Source: Pseudophaeobacter flagellatus
Lineage (GTDB): Bacteria > Pseudomonadota > Alphaproteobacteria > Rhodobacterales > Rhodobacteraceae
Assembly (NCBI RefSeq): GCF_021228235.1
Contig: NZ_JAJQRG010000002.1
Span: forward strand, 496,001 to 560,000
DNA: 64,000 bases
Reading direction: 5' to 3'
Under the pieces are notes generated by a model. It saw only the letters and a program-made list of their open reading frames with translations. It had not been told where the DNA came from and searched no databases. The translations under genes and the position numbers were made by a program. Position 1 is the first letter of the stretch; each line of letters begins with the position of its first letter. Of the stretch, positions 17,521 to 26,933 are shown piece by piece.

Positions 17521-17935
17521 TCGCGTTGTGCGTGGCCCGGCGGGTGCTGTTTTGGGGGAGTAAAGGAATGACGGCTGAGCGAACAGAGCCGACATTAGCG
17601 CTTTCAATTGCTGCGGCTGCTTTCGACAAATGAAGTCATCACCAAGCCGATCCTGTACTTTTGCATGCGCATGCCTGGTCACGCATTCAGTACGGTATCG
17701 GGAAGAAAACCAGCGCTGTCGGCCACTGACATTGATTTTTTCCCTTGTTTCCTGTATCAATAAATAGACGGACCAAGAAAACCTGCATGAAGCCGGGTTT
17801 GAAGCGAGTGCTGGAACATGATGTCCAAGCCGCCCGCAGGGTCCAAATAGACCAATCCGAACAGGGTGGTCGCAACCCACATCATTCAGACAGTTACTGC
17901 CGATTGCTTTTCAATCGCGGTAAAGAAGGAGCAGC
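17521..17935. other. 415-base gap between pncB and a small gene
   Basis: No credible gene is seen. The segment is less GC-rich than its surroundings and includes a perfect 12-base alternating palindrome gcatgcgcatgc at 17663-17674. I could not place a promoter with confidence and found no clear GGAAC/CGTT pair for an EcfG-type stress sigma factor. The 3' end provides the ribosome site of the following small gene. Confidence 0.5.
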
Positions 17936-18196
17936 ATGACCAATTATGCACAAGCAAGAGTATCGAACCCTTCGCGCTACTTTGAAACACCGGATCATGT
18001 CCTAAGCGACGTAAAGCTCGGCCACGCTGACAAGGTGAAAATCCTAAAGTCGATGGCTGTCGATGCGGGGCAAAAGCTGGAGGCAACGTCTGAGGGCATG
18101 GCCGGATCAACTCCATCCTACAACGCGGAGGATCTACAGTCCGCCCTCGTTCATCTCGAAAACGTCAAAGATGTCGAAGGCGTAGAACCGACATAA
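17936..18196 (+). CDS. Small hypothetical protein, 86 residues
   Basis: A compact soluble protein with a clear ribosome site (aagaaggag 7 bases before the ATG). It begins MTNYAQARVSNPSRYFETPD and continues with a charged helical middle (DKVKILKSMAVDAGQKLEAT). The layout (aromatic PxxYF start, then aspartate and lysine-rich helix ending in EGM) recalls small alphaproteobacterial proteins of unknown function, but I cannot name a family. No signal peptide, membrane helix or cysteine. It is followed by another small gene of similar type. Confidence 0.7.
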   Translation: MTNYAQARVSNPSRYFETPDHVLSDVKLGHADKVKILKSMAVDAGQKLEATSEGMAGSTPSYNAEDLQSALVHLENVKDVEGVEPT

Positions 18197-18229
18197 CCGT
18201 TCTTCTCACCTCATCTGTCAGAAAGCTCA

Positions 18230-18259
18230 TGGCCGCAAAGCTTTTCGGTTTTGCGGCCA
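18230..18259. terminator. Hairpin between two small genes
   Basis: A perfect 10-bp stem (tggccgcaaa at 18230-18239 with its complement at 18250-18259) and a 10-base loop lies 33 bases after the 86-residue gene. There is no T-run on the plus strand, so it is a weak terminator or mRNA-end stabiliser. Confidence 0.5.
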
Positions 18260-18324
18260 GAGCGGTGATTAGCCCGTTGAGCTAGGTCACAACATTGCAC
18301 GCAAGTATTATTAGGAGACTACTC

Positions 18325-18519
18325 ATGGCCAATCTGGCTAAAACAACCGTCTTTACGTCCAACACCCCCCCGAAAGAAACGCTGTTGGATAAGACGACGC
18401 GCATTGTGAGACGCATCACTGAAGACGAGGCCGAAATCCGTCATCAGAAGACAGTACGTCTTCGCAATGCGCGGATTGAGAGTGAAGCTGACACACCGGA
18501 TGCGTCACCCACAAGCTGA
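18325..18519 (+). CDS. Small hypothetical protein, 64 residues
   Basis: The ATG at 18325 follows taggaga by about 8 bases, better than an in-frame start ten codons earlier. The product is hydrophilic and highly charged (LLDKTTRIVRRITEDEAEIR, then HQKTVRLRNARI), probably a single long helix, with no cysteine, signal or membrane segment. A strong hairpin follows the stop, supporting a real transcription unit. Family and function are unknown; the pairing with the preceding small gene may be meaningful. Confidence 0.62.
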   Translation: MANLAKTTVFTSNTPPKETLLDKTTRIVRRITEDEAEIRHQKTVRLRNARIESEADTPDASPTS

Positions 18520-18530
18520 CATTCGTGGAC

Positions 18531-18555
18531 TGCGCCGCGCCATAGGCGCGGCGCA
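18531..18555 (+). terminator. Strong hairpin after the 64-residue gene
   Basis: A perfect 11-bp GC-rich stem (tgcgccgcgcc at 18531-18541, complement at 18545-18555) with a 3-base loop lies 11 bases after the stop codon and is followed by aaatcttta. It is also positioned to terminate minus-strand transcription coming from the ALDH operon. Confidence 0.72.
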
Positions 18556-18622
18556 AAATCTTTATCTGGGCGATTAACGGTTGTGCAGGGAAAAGAGCGG
18601 GGCTGGCCCCCGCCCTAGGGGC

Positions 18623-20095
18623 TTAGCCGTGATGGGCGGCCACGGTTTTCAGCTGGGAAAAGCCATACAGCGCTTCAAAGCCTTTTTCGCGGCCATGGCC
18701 GGATTTTCCGACCCCACCAAAGGGCAGCTCTACCCCGCCACCAGCACCGTAGTTGTTGAGGAACACCTGACCCGCATGCAGCTTTTTGGCCAGCCGCATC
18801 TGACGGGCGCCGTCGCGGCTCCAGACGCTGGCGACCAGGCCAAAATCGGTGGAATTGGCGATGGTGAGTGCCTCTTCTTCGGTGTCAAAGGGGATCAGTA
18901 CCTGCACCGGGCCAAAGATTTCTTGCTGCGCCAGCGCGTGATCGGCGGGCACATCGGCAAACAGGGTGGGGCGTACATAGGCACCGGTGTCTGGTGCGCC
19001 CTCTACGATTTGCCCCTGGGCTGCTAGCTGCAAATCTGCGCCCTTGGCGAGGAAGCCCTCGACGATCTCTTTCTGGCGGTTTGAAATCAGCGGCCCAAGG
19101 CGCAGATCCTCACCTGCGGGGCCAACGGTCAGATCGCCATAGGCCTCGGCCATGCGGGTCTTGACCGTTTCATAGACACCGCGCTGTACCAAAATGCGCG
19201 AGGAGGCAGAACAGGTCTGACCCGCGTTCTGAATGCCTGCATTGACCAGAAACGGCAGGGCCGCGTCCAGATCGGCGTCGTCAAACACCAGTTGCGGGGA
19301 TTTGCCGCCAAGCTCCAGCGTTACAGGCACCACGTTCTTCCCCGCTGCCTGCTGAACCAGTGCGCCGGTAGCCACCGATCCGGTAAAGGAGATATGATGC
19401 ACGCTTGGGTGCGCGGTCAGTGCCGCCCCGGCCTCGGCCCCAAGGCCGGGCACCACATTCAGCGCCCCGGCGGGCAGGCCGGCTTCCTGGGCGATATGGG
19501 CAAAGGCCAGCGCGGTCAGGCAGGCTTCTTCTGCTGGTTTCAGCACACAGGCATTGCCCATGGTCAGCGCCGCCCCGACCGAGCGCCCGATGATCTGCAT
19601 CGGATAGTTCCAGGGAACGATATGGCCAGTGACACCATGCGGTTCACGCAGGGTATAGACAGTATAGCCGTCCAGATAGGGAATGGTTTCGCCATGCACC
19701 TTGTCTGCCGCGCCACCGTAAAATTCGCAGTAGCGCGCCAGGGCGACGGCATCGGCGCGGGCCTGGGTCAGGGGTTTGCCCACATCCATGGCCTCAAGCG
19801 CGGCCAGCTCATCCACCCGTTCCAGCACCAGTTGGCCAATCCGGGTCAGGATGCGGCCACGTTCCAGCGCGCTCATCCGGCCCCAGTCACCTTCCAGTGC
19901 GGCCTTGGCGGCCTGAACGGCCGCGTCGATATCAGCGCTGGTGCCGCGGGCGATCTGGCACAGGGCGCTGCCGTCGGAGGGGTTCATCAGCGGCAGGGTT
20001 TCACCGCTGGTGGCGGGTTGCCAGTTGGCACCAATCAGGCACAGGCTGGGGTCGAACCAGAGAGGGCTTGCGTCAGGGGTCTGTTGATTAGGCAT
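18623..20095 (-). CDS. NAD(P)-dependent aldehyde dehydrogenase family protein
   Basis: A 490-residue cytosolic enzyme oxidising an aldehyde to a carboxylate. Active-site elements are in order: IVPWNYP, the FTGSVATG cofactor loop, general base glutamate in LELGGKSP, catalytic cysteine in NAGQTCSASSR, and the C-terminal PFGGVGKSGHGRE. It resembles the betaine-aldehyde/aminobutyraldehyde branch; the substrate is not certain. ATG 20095 overlaps the end of the GNAT gene by 8 bases and has agga upstream. As the last gene of the peptide-type ABC operon, it may oxidise an aldehyde derived from the imported compound. Confidence 0.9.
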   Translation of the reverse strand: MPNQQTPDASPLWFDPSLCLIGANWQPATSGETLPLMNPSDGSALCQIARGTSADIDAAVQAAKAALEGDWGRMSALERGRILTRIGQLVLERVDELAALEAMDVGKPLTQARADAVALARYCEFYGGAADKVHGETIPYLDGYTVYTLREPHGVTGHIVPWNYPMQIIGRSVGAALTMGNACVLKPAEEACLTALAFAHIAQEAGLPAGALNVVPGLGAEAGAALTAHPSVHHISFTGSVATGALVQQAAGKNVVPVTLELGGKSPQLVFDDADLDAALPFLVNAGIQNAGQTCSASSRILVQRGVYETVKTRMAEAYGDLTVGPAGEDLRLGPLISNRQKEIVEGFLAKGADLQLAAQGQIVEGAPDTGAYVRPTLFADVPADHALAQQEIFGPVQVLIPFDTEEEALTIANSTDFGLVASVWSRDGARQMRLAKKLHAGQVFLNNYGAGGGVELPFGGVGKSGHGREKGFEALYGFSQLKTVAAHHG

Positions 20096-20558
20096 GTTCG
20101 GGTCCTGCAATGTCAAATGTGTAGCTTTTGGTCTGGTGTTCGGTAAAGGGCGCGCCAGTCTTCAAATCGCTGAGACCGGGCGTGAGGCTGAGGCAGGTGC
20201 CCCAGAAGGCGGCGGCCTGGGGGGAGTGTTTGGATATGCCCATGCGCCAGCGGCCGGGGAATTCCTGCAAGATCAGGCTGGCGGCCGCCTGGCCCAGTCC
20301 CTGGCGGCGCGACTGTGGCGTGATCCAGAATTCGGACAACTCGCGCCGGTCATCGGGCAGGTTCAGCACCAGCGCAAAGCCGATGCGGGCCGCCCCCTGG
20401 TGGATCCAGAAGGCGGTCACGTCGCGCCGGTTCAGCATCTGCTCGGCGCGTTTCACCGGATCAATCTTTGCCGCGGGGCTGACCTCGTGGAAGTAGGGGG
20501 TCAACACCGAGGCAAAGACGGCCTGTTGGCGCGGCAGTATCAGCGACAGGGTCACCAT
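20088..20558 (-). CDS. GNAT-family N-acetyltransferase
   Basis: The 156-residue protein has the GNAT core: beta strands ending in ELSEFWITPQSRRQGLGQAA, where the QSRRQGLG segment is the acetyl-CoA pyrophosphate loop (R/QxxGxG/A). The acceptor is unknown. Its ATG shares one base with the stop of the upstream ABC ATPase (TGATG), so translation is probably coupled and the enzyme belongs functionally to the transport operon. Confidence 0.85.
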   Translation of the reverse strand: MVTLSLILPRQQAVFASVLTPYFHEVSPAAKIDPVKRAEQMLNRRDVTAFWIHQGAARIGFALVLNLPDDRRELSEFWITPQSRRQGLGQAAASLILQEFPGRWRMGISKHSPQAAAFWGTCLSLTPGLSDLKTGAPFTEHQTKSYTFDIAGPEHA

Positions 20559-22150
20559 CAGGCCGCGCCCTGGTTTAGATCCGGCAGCTGCGGTGCCGCT
20601 GCGATCAGCGCGCGGGTATAGGGATGCTGGGGGGCGGCAAAGATCTCTTCCGTTGGGGCCGCTTCGACGATTTCGCCCTTTTGCATCACCAGACAGCGGT
20701 CGGTGATGGTCCGCACCACGCTGAGGTCGTGACTGATGAACAGATAGCTCAGCCCGTAGGCCTCGCAGAGTTCGGCCAGAAGATCGAGGATCTGTGCCCG
20801 CACTGATACATCCAGCGCCGAGACCGCCTCGTCAAACAGGATCAGTTCAGGCCGGGTGATCAGGGCGCGGGCAATGGCGATACGCTGGCGCTGGCCGCCG
20901 GAAAACTGGTGAATGTATTTCTGCGCGTCGTCGGATTTCAAGCCCACGGCGCGCAGGGTTTCAGTGATCAGATCGCTGCGGGCCATGCCCTTGGGTGGGT
21001 CGGTCAGGGTGTGAAAGGGTTCGGTGATCAGCCGGTCCACCCGGTGACGCGGGTTGAAGCTGCCAAAGGGATCCTGGAACACCACCTGCATACGGCGGCG
21101 GATTTCCGGGTTCTGTTCAGTGGTGATGGGCATCCCATCCAGGCGAATGTCCCCGCCTTGCAGCGGTTCCAGCCCCAAAATCGCCCGTGTCAGGGTCGAT
21201 TTTCCGCAGCCGGATTCCCCCACCAGCCCCAGGCGTTCGCCCCGGTACAGGGTGAAGGAGACCTCCTTGACGGCGCGAAAATGCTTGGGCTTTGCAAACA
21301 GCCCGTCGCGCGGCAGCGGGTAGTCACGGATGGCGCCAGACACCTCTAGCAGCGGCTGGGGGGCGGGGGCTTGCGGCAGCGTCACCTGGTGGTTGGAGGC
21401 GGCAAACAGCATTTTTGTGTAGGGGTGCTGCATATTGTGCAACAGCTCTTGTGTGGTGCCCGTTTCCACCAGCTCTCCGTGTCGCATCACCACGATGCGA
21501 TCAGCGAGGTCCGCCACCACCGCCAGATCATGGGTGATGATCATCAGGCCCATGTCGAATTCGCGCACCAGATCGCGTAGCAGATCAAGGATCTGCGCCT
21601 GGGTTGTCACATCCAGAGCCGTGGTGGGTTCATCGGCGATCAGCAACTTGGGGCGCAGGGCGATGGCCATGGCGATGACCACCCGCTGACGTTGCCCGCC
21701 GGACAATTCATGCGGGAACCGGCCCAGTGGAAAGCGGTCTTCCGGCAGGCCGACCCGGTCCAACAGGGCACGGGCGCGGTCGCGGGCCTGCTCGGGGGAC
21801 ATCGCCTTGTGGATCAGGATGGTTTCCATCACCTGATCGCCAATGGTTTTTACCGGGTTCAGCGCGGTCATCGGTTCCTGGAACACCATGCCAATGTTTT
21901 TGCCGCGCATGCCGCACATCTGAGCCTCGCTGAAGTCCAGCAGGTTCTGGTCTTCAAGGTAAAGTGCTCCGCTTGCCTCGGCGGTGTCGGGCAGCAGGCC
22001 CATGACGGAAAAGGCAGTCATCGATTTGCCAGATCCGCTTTCACCAGTAACGGCGACGATTTCACCGGGGGCGACGGAAAAAGAGACGTCCTTGAGGATC
22101 TTAAAAGTACCGATGCGCAGGGATAGGTTGGAAATGTTCAGTAATGTCAT
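20558..22150 (-). CDS. Peptide-type ABC transporter, fused double ATP-binding protein
   Basis: This 530-residue protein contains two complete ABC ATPases in one chain, as in YejF/GsiA-type proteins. The first half has Walker [11 protein letters not shown], signature LSGGQRQRV and Walker [13 protein letters not shown]. The second has [19 protein letters not shown] and [12 protein letters not shown]. Each half ends with the oligopeptide-ABC C-terminal segment ([16 protein letters not shown]). It energises the two permeases encoded just upstream and shares one base with the preceding permease stop (TGATG). Confidence 0.95.
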   Translation of the reverse strand: MTLLNISNLSLRIGTFKILKDVSFSVAPGEIVAVTGESGSGKSMTAFSVMGLLPDTAEASGALYLEDQNLLDFSEAQMCGMRGKNIGMVFQEPMTALNPVKTIGDQVMETILIHKAMSPEQARDRARALLDRVGLPEDRFPLGRFPHELSGGQRQRVVIAMAIALRPKLLIADEPTTALDVTTQAQILDLLRDLVREFDMGLMIITHDLAVVADLADRIVVMRHGELVETGTTQELLHNMQHPYTKMLFAASNHQVTLPQAPAPQPLLEVSGAIRDYPLPRDGLFAKPKHFRAVKEVSFTLYRGERLGLVGESGCGKSTLTRAILGLEPLQGGDIRLDGMPITTEQNPEIRRRMQVVFQDPFGSFNPRHRVDRLITEPFHTLTDPPKGMARSDLITETLRAVGLKSDDAQKYIHQFSGGQRQRIAIARALITRPELILFDEAVSALDVSVRAQILDLLAELCEAYGLSYLFISHDLSVVRTITDRCLVMQKGEIVEAAPTEEIFAAPQHPYTRALIAAAPQLPDLNQGAA

Positions 22151-22962
22151 CAGCGTGCGAGCCTCAGTTTGGGGTCAAGCCAGTCGCGCAGACCGTCGCC
22201 CATCAGGTTCAGCCCCAGCACCGTCACCACAATGGCAGAGCCGGGAATAAGGGCGAGATGCGGTGCAAAGCTCACCATGGTTTGGGCATCGGCCAGCATC
22301 CGGCCCCAGCTGGGGGTGGGTGGCTGCGCGCCTAGGCCCACATAGGACAGGCCTGCCTCGGCCAGGATGCCAAGGGAAAACTGGATTGTGCCCTGTACGA
22401 TTAGCAGATTGGCCACATTGGGCAGGATATGTTCGCCCGATATGCGCGCCGCTCCCTTGCCTGAAACCTGAGCTGCCAGAATGAATTCGCGTTCCCACAG
22501 CGACAGCGCCGCACCGCGGGTGATGCGGGCAAAGACCGGGATGTTGAAAATGCCGATGGCGATAATGGCATTAATAGCACCGGCACCAAAGATGGCAGTT
22601 ATCAGGATAGCGATCACCAAGGAGGGAAAGGCAAAGACCAGATCATTGGCCCGCATGATGCCTTCGTCGAGCAAGCTGCCTTTTTTGGCGGCGGCTGCCA
22701 GGCCCAGCGGCACCCCCAGCCCCATGCCGATGCCGACGGCCACCAGGGCCACGGCGATAGAGGTCCGCGCCCCCACCATGATCATGGAAAAGATATCGCG
22801 GCCAAAGTGATCGGTGCCCAGCCAGTGGGTGCCATTGGGTGTTTGCAGCTTGGCGGGAATATTCATCGCCGTGTGGTCAAATGGGGTCCAGACAAAGGAG
22901 ACCAGCGCCGCCAAAACGACCACGCAGGACAGTCCCAACCCGAGGATAAGATTGCGGTTCAT
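22150..22962 (-). CDS. Peptide-type ABC transporter permease (DppC/OppC-like)
   Basis: A 270-residue inner-membrane permease with about six helices. It begins with a single helix, followed by the DppC-typical TPNGTHWLGTDHFGRDIFSM block and the EAA coupling motif (ISGEHILPNVANLL). It lies between the DppB-type permease and the fused ATPase, in the canonical gene order for nickel/peptide-type importers. Confidence 0.93.
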   Translation of the reverse strand: MNRNLILGLGLSCVVVLAALVSFVWTPFDHTAMNIPAKLQTPNGTHWLGTDHFGRDIFSMIMVGARTSIAVALVAVGIGMGLGVPLGLAAAAKKGSLLDEGIMRANDLVFAFPSLVIAILITAIFGAGAINAIIAIGIFNIPVFARITRGAALSLWEREFILAAQVSGKGAARISGEHILPNVANLLIVQGTIQFSLGILAEAGLSYVGLGAQPPTPSWGRMLADAQTMVSFAPHLALIPGSAIVVTVLGLNLMGDGLRDWLDPKLRLAR

Positions 22963-22974
22963 CGGTAGGCTCCT

Positions 22975-23922
22975 TTACGTGCGGCTGCGCAGGCGGGGGT
23001 CCACCAGCGCATAGGCAAGATCGACCAGAAAATTGACGCTGATTACGGCAAAGACCAAAAGCATCACAACGGATTCCACCACGATCAGATCGCGGGCGGA
23101 AATGGCCTGGAATACCAACCGGCCCAGACCGGGCAGGAAAAACACCTGCTCGATGATGATGGCCCCGGCCAGCAGAAAGGAAAACTGCAGCCCGATGATG
23201 GTCAGTACCGGAATCATCGCATTACGCAGCCCATGCCGCCACAGCGCCTGACGCCGTGTCAGCCCCTTGGCGCGGGCGGTTCGCATGAAATCTTCGCCAA
23301 GGATGTCGAGCAAGGCCGAGCGCATGACCCGTGCAAGAATTGCAGCCTGGGGCAGCGCCAGGGCAATGGCGGGCAGGGTCAGCGACTTCATCGCCGCGCC
23401 AAAGCCTTTGTCCCAGCCAGCAAAGCCGCCGGCCCCAAACCAGCGCAGGTTGATGGCAAAGATCAGAACCAGGATCATCGCAAACCAGAAATTTGGCACT
23501 GCGACGCCCAGCTGGGTGGCCCCCATCACTGCCATGTCGCCGGGCTTGCCGCGGCGTGCGGCGGCGTAGATCCCGGCGGGAAAGGCGATCAGCGTCGACA
23601 GGGTCAGCGCATAGATCGCCAGCGGCAGGGACACCCACATGCGATCAGCGATCATTTCTGCCACCGGGGTACGATAGGTATAGGACATGCCAAAATCGCC
23701 GGACAGCATACCGCCAACCCAGCCGAGGTAGCGCTGAAGCTTGCTTTGATCCAGCCCCAGTTCGGTGCGCAGGGCGGCAACGGTGTCTGGCTCGGCATTG
23801 ATGCCCAGCATAAAGGAGGCCGGATCTCCCGGCGCGATCTCAATGACAAAAAAGATGACAAGCGAGGCAACTGCGAGGCTGATCGCCAGTGACAGCCCGC
23901 GTTTCAGTGCATAGCGTAGCAT
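22975..23922 (-). CDS. Peptide-type ABC transporter permease (DppB/OppB-like)
   Basis: A 315-residue permease starting MLRYALKRGLSLAISLAVAS, with the family features IAPGDPASFMLG, LGLDQSKLQRYLGWVGGMLSGDFGMSY and the EAA loop (ALWRHGLRNAMIPVLTI). The start at 23922 is set by homology, six bases after the cupin gene ends; upstream in-frame sequence belongs to the cupin region. Membrane partner of the DppC-type protein. Confidence 0.92.
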   Translation of the reverse strand: MLRYALKRGLSLAISLAVASLVIFFVIEIAPGDPASFMLGINAEPDTVAALRTELGLDQSKLQRYLGWVGGMLSGDFGMSYTYRTPVAEMIADRMWVSLPLAIYALTLSTLIAFPAGIYAAARRGKPGDMAVMGATQLGVAVPNFWFAMILVLIFAINLRWFGAGGFAGWDKGFGAAMKSLTLPAIALALPQAAILARVMRSALLDILGEDFMRTARAKGLTRRQALWRHGLRNAMIPVLTIIGLQFSFLLAGAIIIEQVFFLPGLGRLVFQAISARDLIVVESVVMLLVFAVISVNFLVDLAYALVDPRLRSRT

Positions 23923-23927
23923 GGGTA

Positions 23928-24344
23928 TTAGTCGCTCTTTGTGGGGCGTAGATAATCGGTGTCGCTGACGTGCTCCAGCCATTCGGCGGCAGAGCCATCA
24001 AGGCCTTCCTGGATGGCCAGATGCACCATGGCAGTGTCGGGAGCGGCCCCGTGCCAATGTTCCACGCCGGGCGGAATCCAGAGGGTATCGCCAGGGCGCA
24101 TCAGGCGGGGCGCTTCATCGCGCAGCGCAATCAGGCCCAGGCCGCTGATCACCTGTAGGGTCTGTCCCAGGGGGTGGCTGTGCCAGGCGGTGCGTGCGCT
24201 TGGCGCAAAGCTCACCCGCAGGGCAGAAACACGGGCAGGGGCCGGGGCATCGATGATGGGATCAAGCCAGACATCGCCGGTGAACCACTGCGTCGGGGCT
24301 TTGCGGCTGGGGCGGCTGCCGGCCGGGTAAAGATCAATCATCAC
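23928..24344 (-). CDS. Single-domain cupin protein
   Basis: A 138-residue cupin with both motifs: ARTAWHSHPLGQTLQVISG (H-x-H metal ligands) and PGDTLWIPPGVEHWHGAAPD. Such proteins may be dioxygenases, isomerases, decarboxylase-like or ligand sensors; sequence alone does not decide. It is inserted between the binding-protein gene and the permeases of the ABC operon, so it probably handles the same substrate. Confidence 0.85.
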   Translation of the reverse strand: MMIDLYPAGSRPSRKAPTQWFTGDVWLDPIIDAPAPARVSALRVSFAPSARTAWHSHPLGQTLQVISGLGLIALRDEAPRLMRPGDTLWIPPGVEHWHGAAPDTAMVHLAIQEGLDGSAAEWLEHVSDTDYLRPTKSD

Positions 24345-24452
24345 GTCTGTCCTGCAAGAGTAAGGCTGCCGGGCGAGAGATGTCGCGCCCGGCAGAAGAG
24401 CATTGTCCAGTTGCAGCAGAGAGCCCGGTCAGACCCTCTGCACATATGGGGG

Positions 24453-25931
24453 CTAGTCAGCCCAGTTGACGGCGGTCAGGTCAATGGCTTGGGTCGGCGC
24501 ATTGGCCCAAAGTCCCTGTAGATCGGCCTTGGCCACGCTGAGAGAGGCCATCTGGAACAGGTATCCGTTCACATAGTCATTTGCGATGGTTTCCTGCGCC
24601 TGCTTGAGCATCGCCATCCGCTGATCGGGATCCGTGGTTGCGTTCAGGCTGGTCATCAACTCTTGGAATTCAGGATTGTTGTACTGAAAGTAGTAGTCCG
24701 GGCGGGCATAGATGCCGATGTCCATTGGCTCGGTATGGCTGACGATGGTGAGGCCAAAATCCTTGCCGCGGAACACGGTTTCCAGCCACTGGGCCCATTC
24801 CACATTGATGATTTCGGCCTCGATGCCGACCTGTGCCAGCTGGGCGGCGATGATTTCGCCACCACGACGGGCATAGGAGGGCGGCGGCAGGTGCAGGGTG
24901 GTCTTGAAGCCATCCGCCAGACCGGCCTCGGCCAGCAGCGCCTTGGCCTGTTCCGGGTCATAGGCGGACTGGCCGGTCAGATCGACATAGGCGGGATGAT
25001 GCGGGGCAAAATGGCTGCCAATGGGGGTGCCATAGCCAAACATGGCACCGTCGATGATCGCTTGACGGTCGATGGCATGGGCCAGCGCTTGGCGCACCCG
25101 CAGATCATCAAAAGGCGCCTGCTTGTTGTTGGTCGACAGGATTGTTTCCCCCTCGGTCGAACCTACCAGAACCTGGAAACGCGGATCGGCCTCAAACTGG
25201 GGCAGGTTTTCCGGTGCCGGGAAGCTGGCGAAGGCGTCCACATCCTCGGCCATCACTGCAGCAAAGGCGGCGGTAGGGTCCGAGATGAACTTGAAGGTGG
25301 CGTTGTCGAGCACAGCAGGGGTGCCCCAGTAGTTGGCGTTCTTTTCCAAGGTGATGCTGTCGCCCTGCACCCAGCCCGAGAATTTGAAGGCACCAGTGCC
25401 CACAGGGCTGGTCTTGATGTCATCGATGCTCTCGGGGGCAACAATCACGGCATCGCCCCAGGCCAGGTTGAACAGCATGTTGCCATTGGGTTCGCTCAGG
25501 GTGATGTTAACCGTTTCGGGGTCGATCACATCGACGCTGGCGATATCGGCAAACAGGGCCTTTTGCGCATTGGTGCTGTCTTCGGCGCGGGCGCGGTCCA
25601 GCGAGAATTTCACATCTTCGGCGTCCATGCTGCTGCCATCATGGAAGGTGACGCCACTGTTCAGATGAAAGGTATAGCTCAGCCCGTCTTCCGAGATTTC
25701 CCAACTTTTGGCGAGGCCCGGCACAACCGACCCATCGCCCATAAACCGGGTCAGCCCTTCAAAAACATTGGAATAAAGCACCTGGTCAATCGCCCCGGCG
25801 GCGGCGCTGGTCGGGTCAAGGTGGGGCGGCTCCAGCTGCAGTCCGATGATCACGGAATCCTTGGCCGAGGCTGCGCCGGCGATCAGTGCCAGTGTAGAGC
25901 TAGCGGCAAAAACGATTGATCTGAATGTCAT
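24453..25931 (-). CDS. Peptide-type ABC transporter substrate-binding protein (SBP_bac_5 family)
   Basis: A 492-residue periplasmic receptor with a signal peptide (MTFRSIVFAASSTLALIAGA, cleavage near ASA) and the family hallmark LEPPHLDPTSAAAGAIDQVL, then SWEISEDGLSYTFHLNSGVTFHDG. Ligands of this family include peptides, opines and nickel complexes; the accompanying ALDH, GNAT and cupin enzymes hint at a modified amine or amino-acid derivative. ATG 25931 is preferred because aaggga lies just upstream and the signal peptide starts there. First gene of the minus-strand operon running to 18623, divergent from panB. Confidence 0.93.
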   Translation of the reverse strand: MTFRSIVFAASSTLALIAGAASAKDSVIIGLQLEPPHLDPTSAAAGAIDQVLYSNVFEGLTRFMGDGSVVPGLAKSWEISEDGLSYTFHLNSGVTFHDGSSMDAEDVKFSLDRARAEDSTNAQKALFADIASVDVIDPETVNITLSEPNGNMLFNLAWGDAVIVAPESIDDIKTSPVGTGAFKFSGWVQGDSITLEKNANYWGTPAVLDNATFKFISDPTAAFAAVMAEDVDAFASFPAPENLPQFEADPRFQVLVGSTEGETILSTNNKQAPFDDLRVRQALAHAIDRQAIIDGAMFGYGTPIGSHFAPHHPAYVDLTGQSAYDPEQAKALLAEAGLADGFKTTLHLPPPSYARRGGEIIAAQLAQVGIEAEIINVEWAQWLETVFRGKDFGLTIVSHTEPMDIGIYARPDYYFQYNNPEFQELMTSLNATTDPDQRMAMLKQAQETIANDYVNGYLFQMASLSVAKADLQGLWANAPTQAIDLTAVNWAD

Positions 25932-26094
25932 TTTCCAGTTCCCTTGTTGCGATGGGTCCCCTGTTGTCGGGGGCTTTGCGCTAAGGTTTCCTCTTTTCCG
26001 TGGGGTAATCAAGGGGTCAGAGACAATTCGTCGCCTAGAAGCACAGGGCTTTAGTTGATAGCTGTGCGCAACCCGTACAAACCCAGGGAAAATC

Positions 26095-26925
26095 ATGAGC
26101 GCGAACTCACAAAACCCCGCCGTTACCGCAGGAGATATCCTTGCACAAAAGGGCAAAACGCCAATTGTCAGCCTGACAGCCTATACCACGCCGATGGCAC
26201 AGATGATGGATCAACATTGCGATTTTATTTTGGTCGGCGACAGCGTTGGCATGGTGCTGCATGGCCTTCCATCAACGCTGGGGGTCACGATGGAGATGAT
26301 GATTCTTCACGGCGCGGCGGTGGCGCGGGGGCTGTCGCATGCGATGCTGGTGATTGACATGCCGTTTGGGTCATATGAAGAAAGCCCCGCGCAGGCCTTT
26401 CGCAATGCTGCCCGACTGATGCGCGAAGCCGGGGCGGCTGCGGTCAAGCTGGAGGGCGGTGTCGAGATGGCCGCGACCATCCGCTTTCTGGTAGAGCGGG
26501 GCATTCCGGTCATGGCGCATCTGGGGCTGACGCCACAATCAATCAACACCCTTGGCGGGTATAAGGTGCAGGGGCGCGATGCCGCCGGCGCTGCGGTGAT
26601 GGCGGGTGCCCAGGCGGTGGCCGAGGCCGGTGCCTTTGCCGTGGTGCTGGAAAAAGTGCCGCAAACACTGGCGGATGAGATTACCGCCGCCGTTGCGATC
26701 CCCACCATTGGCATTGGCGCTTCGGCCGGCTGTGATGGCCAGATCCTGGTGGTGGATGATATGCTGGGGCTGTTTACTGCCTTCAAACCAAAATTTGTAA
26801 AGCGCTACGGCAACCTGGGCGTTGATGCCGAGGCCGCGATTGCCGCCTATGCCGCCGATGTCCGCGCGCGCAGCTTTCCTGCCGCCGAACATGTTTTTGC
26901 CGATCAAGCAGGCTCCAAAGGGTGA
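26095..26925 (+). CDS. panB: 3-methyl-2-oxobutanoate hydroxymethyltransferase
   Basis: PanB adds a one-carbon unit from methylene-THF to 2-oxoisovalerate, forming ketopantoate for pantothenate and CoA. The 276-residue protein contains [51 protein letters not shown] and [20 protein letters not shown]. First gene of panB-panC. Methylene-THF supplied by the glycine cleavage system elsewhere in the window would feed this step. Confidence 0.96.
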   Translation: MSANSQNPAVTAGDILAQKGKTPIVSLTAYTTPMAQMMDQHCDFILVGDSVGMVLHGLPSTLGVTMEMMILHGAAVARGLSHAMLVIDMPFGSYEESPAQAFRNAARLMREAGAAAVKLEGGVEMAATIRFLVERGIPVMAHLGLTPQSINTLGGYKVQGRDAAGAAVMAGAQAVAEAGAFAVVLEKVPQTLADEITAAVAIPTIGIGASAGCDGQILVVDDMLGLFTAFKPKFVKRYGNLGVDAEAAIAAYAADVRARSFPAAEHVFADQAGSKG

Positions 26926-26933
26926 ATATTTCC

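Noticed and set aside
17663-17674. Palindrome gcatgcgcatgc
   Set aside because: Perfect but short and built of alternating repeats; no gene or promoter relation could be shown.
17503-17880. Minus-strand open frame in the gap after pncB
   Set aside because: Low-complexity mix without ribosome site; overlaps the end of pncB antisense.
24663-25919. 418-codon open frame opposite the ABC binding-protein gene
   Set aside because: The minus-strand frame has a signal peptide and family motifs; the plus-strand translation has none.
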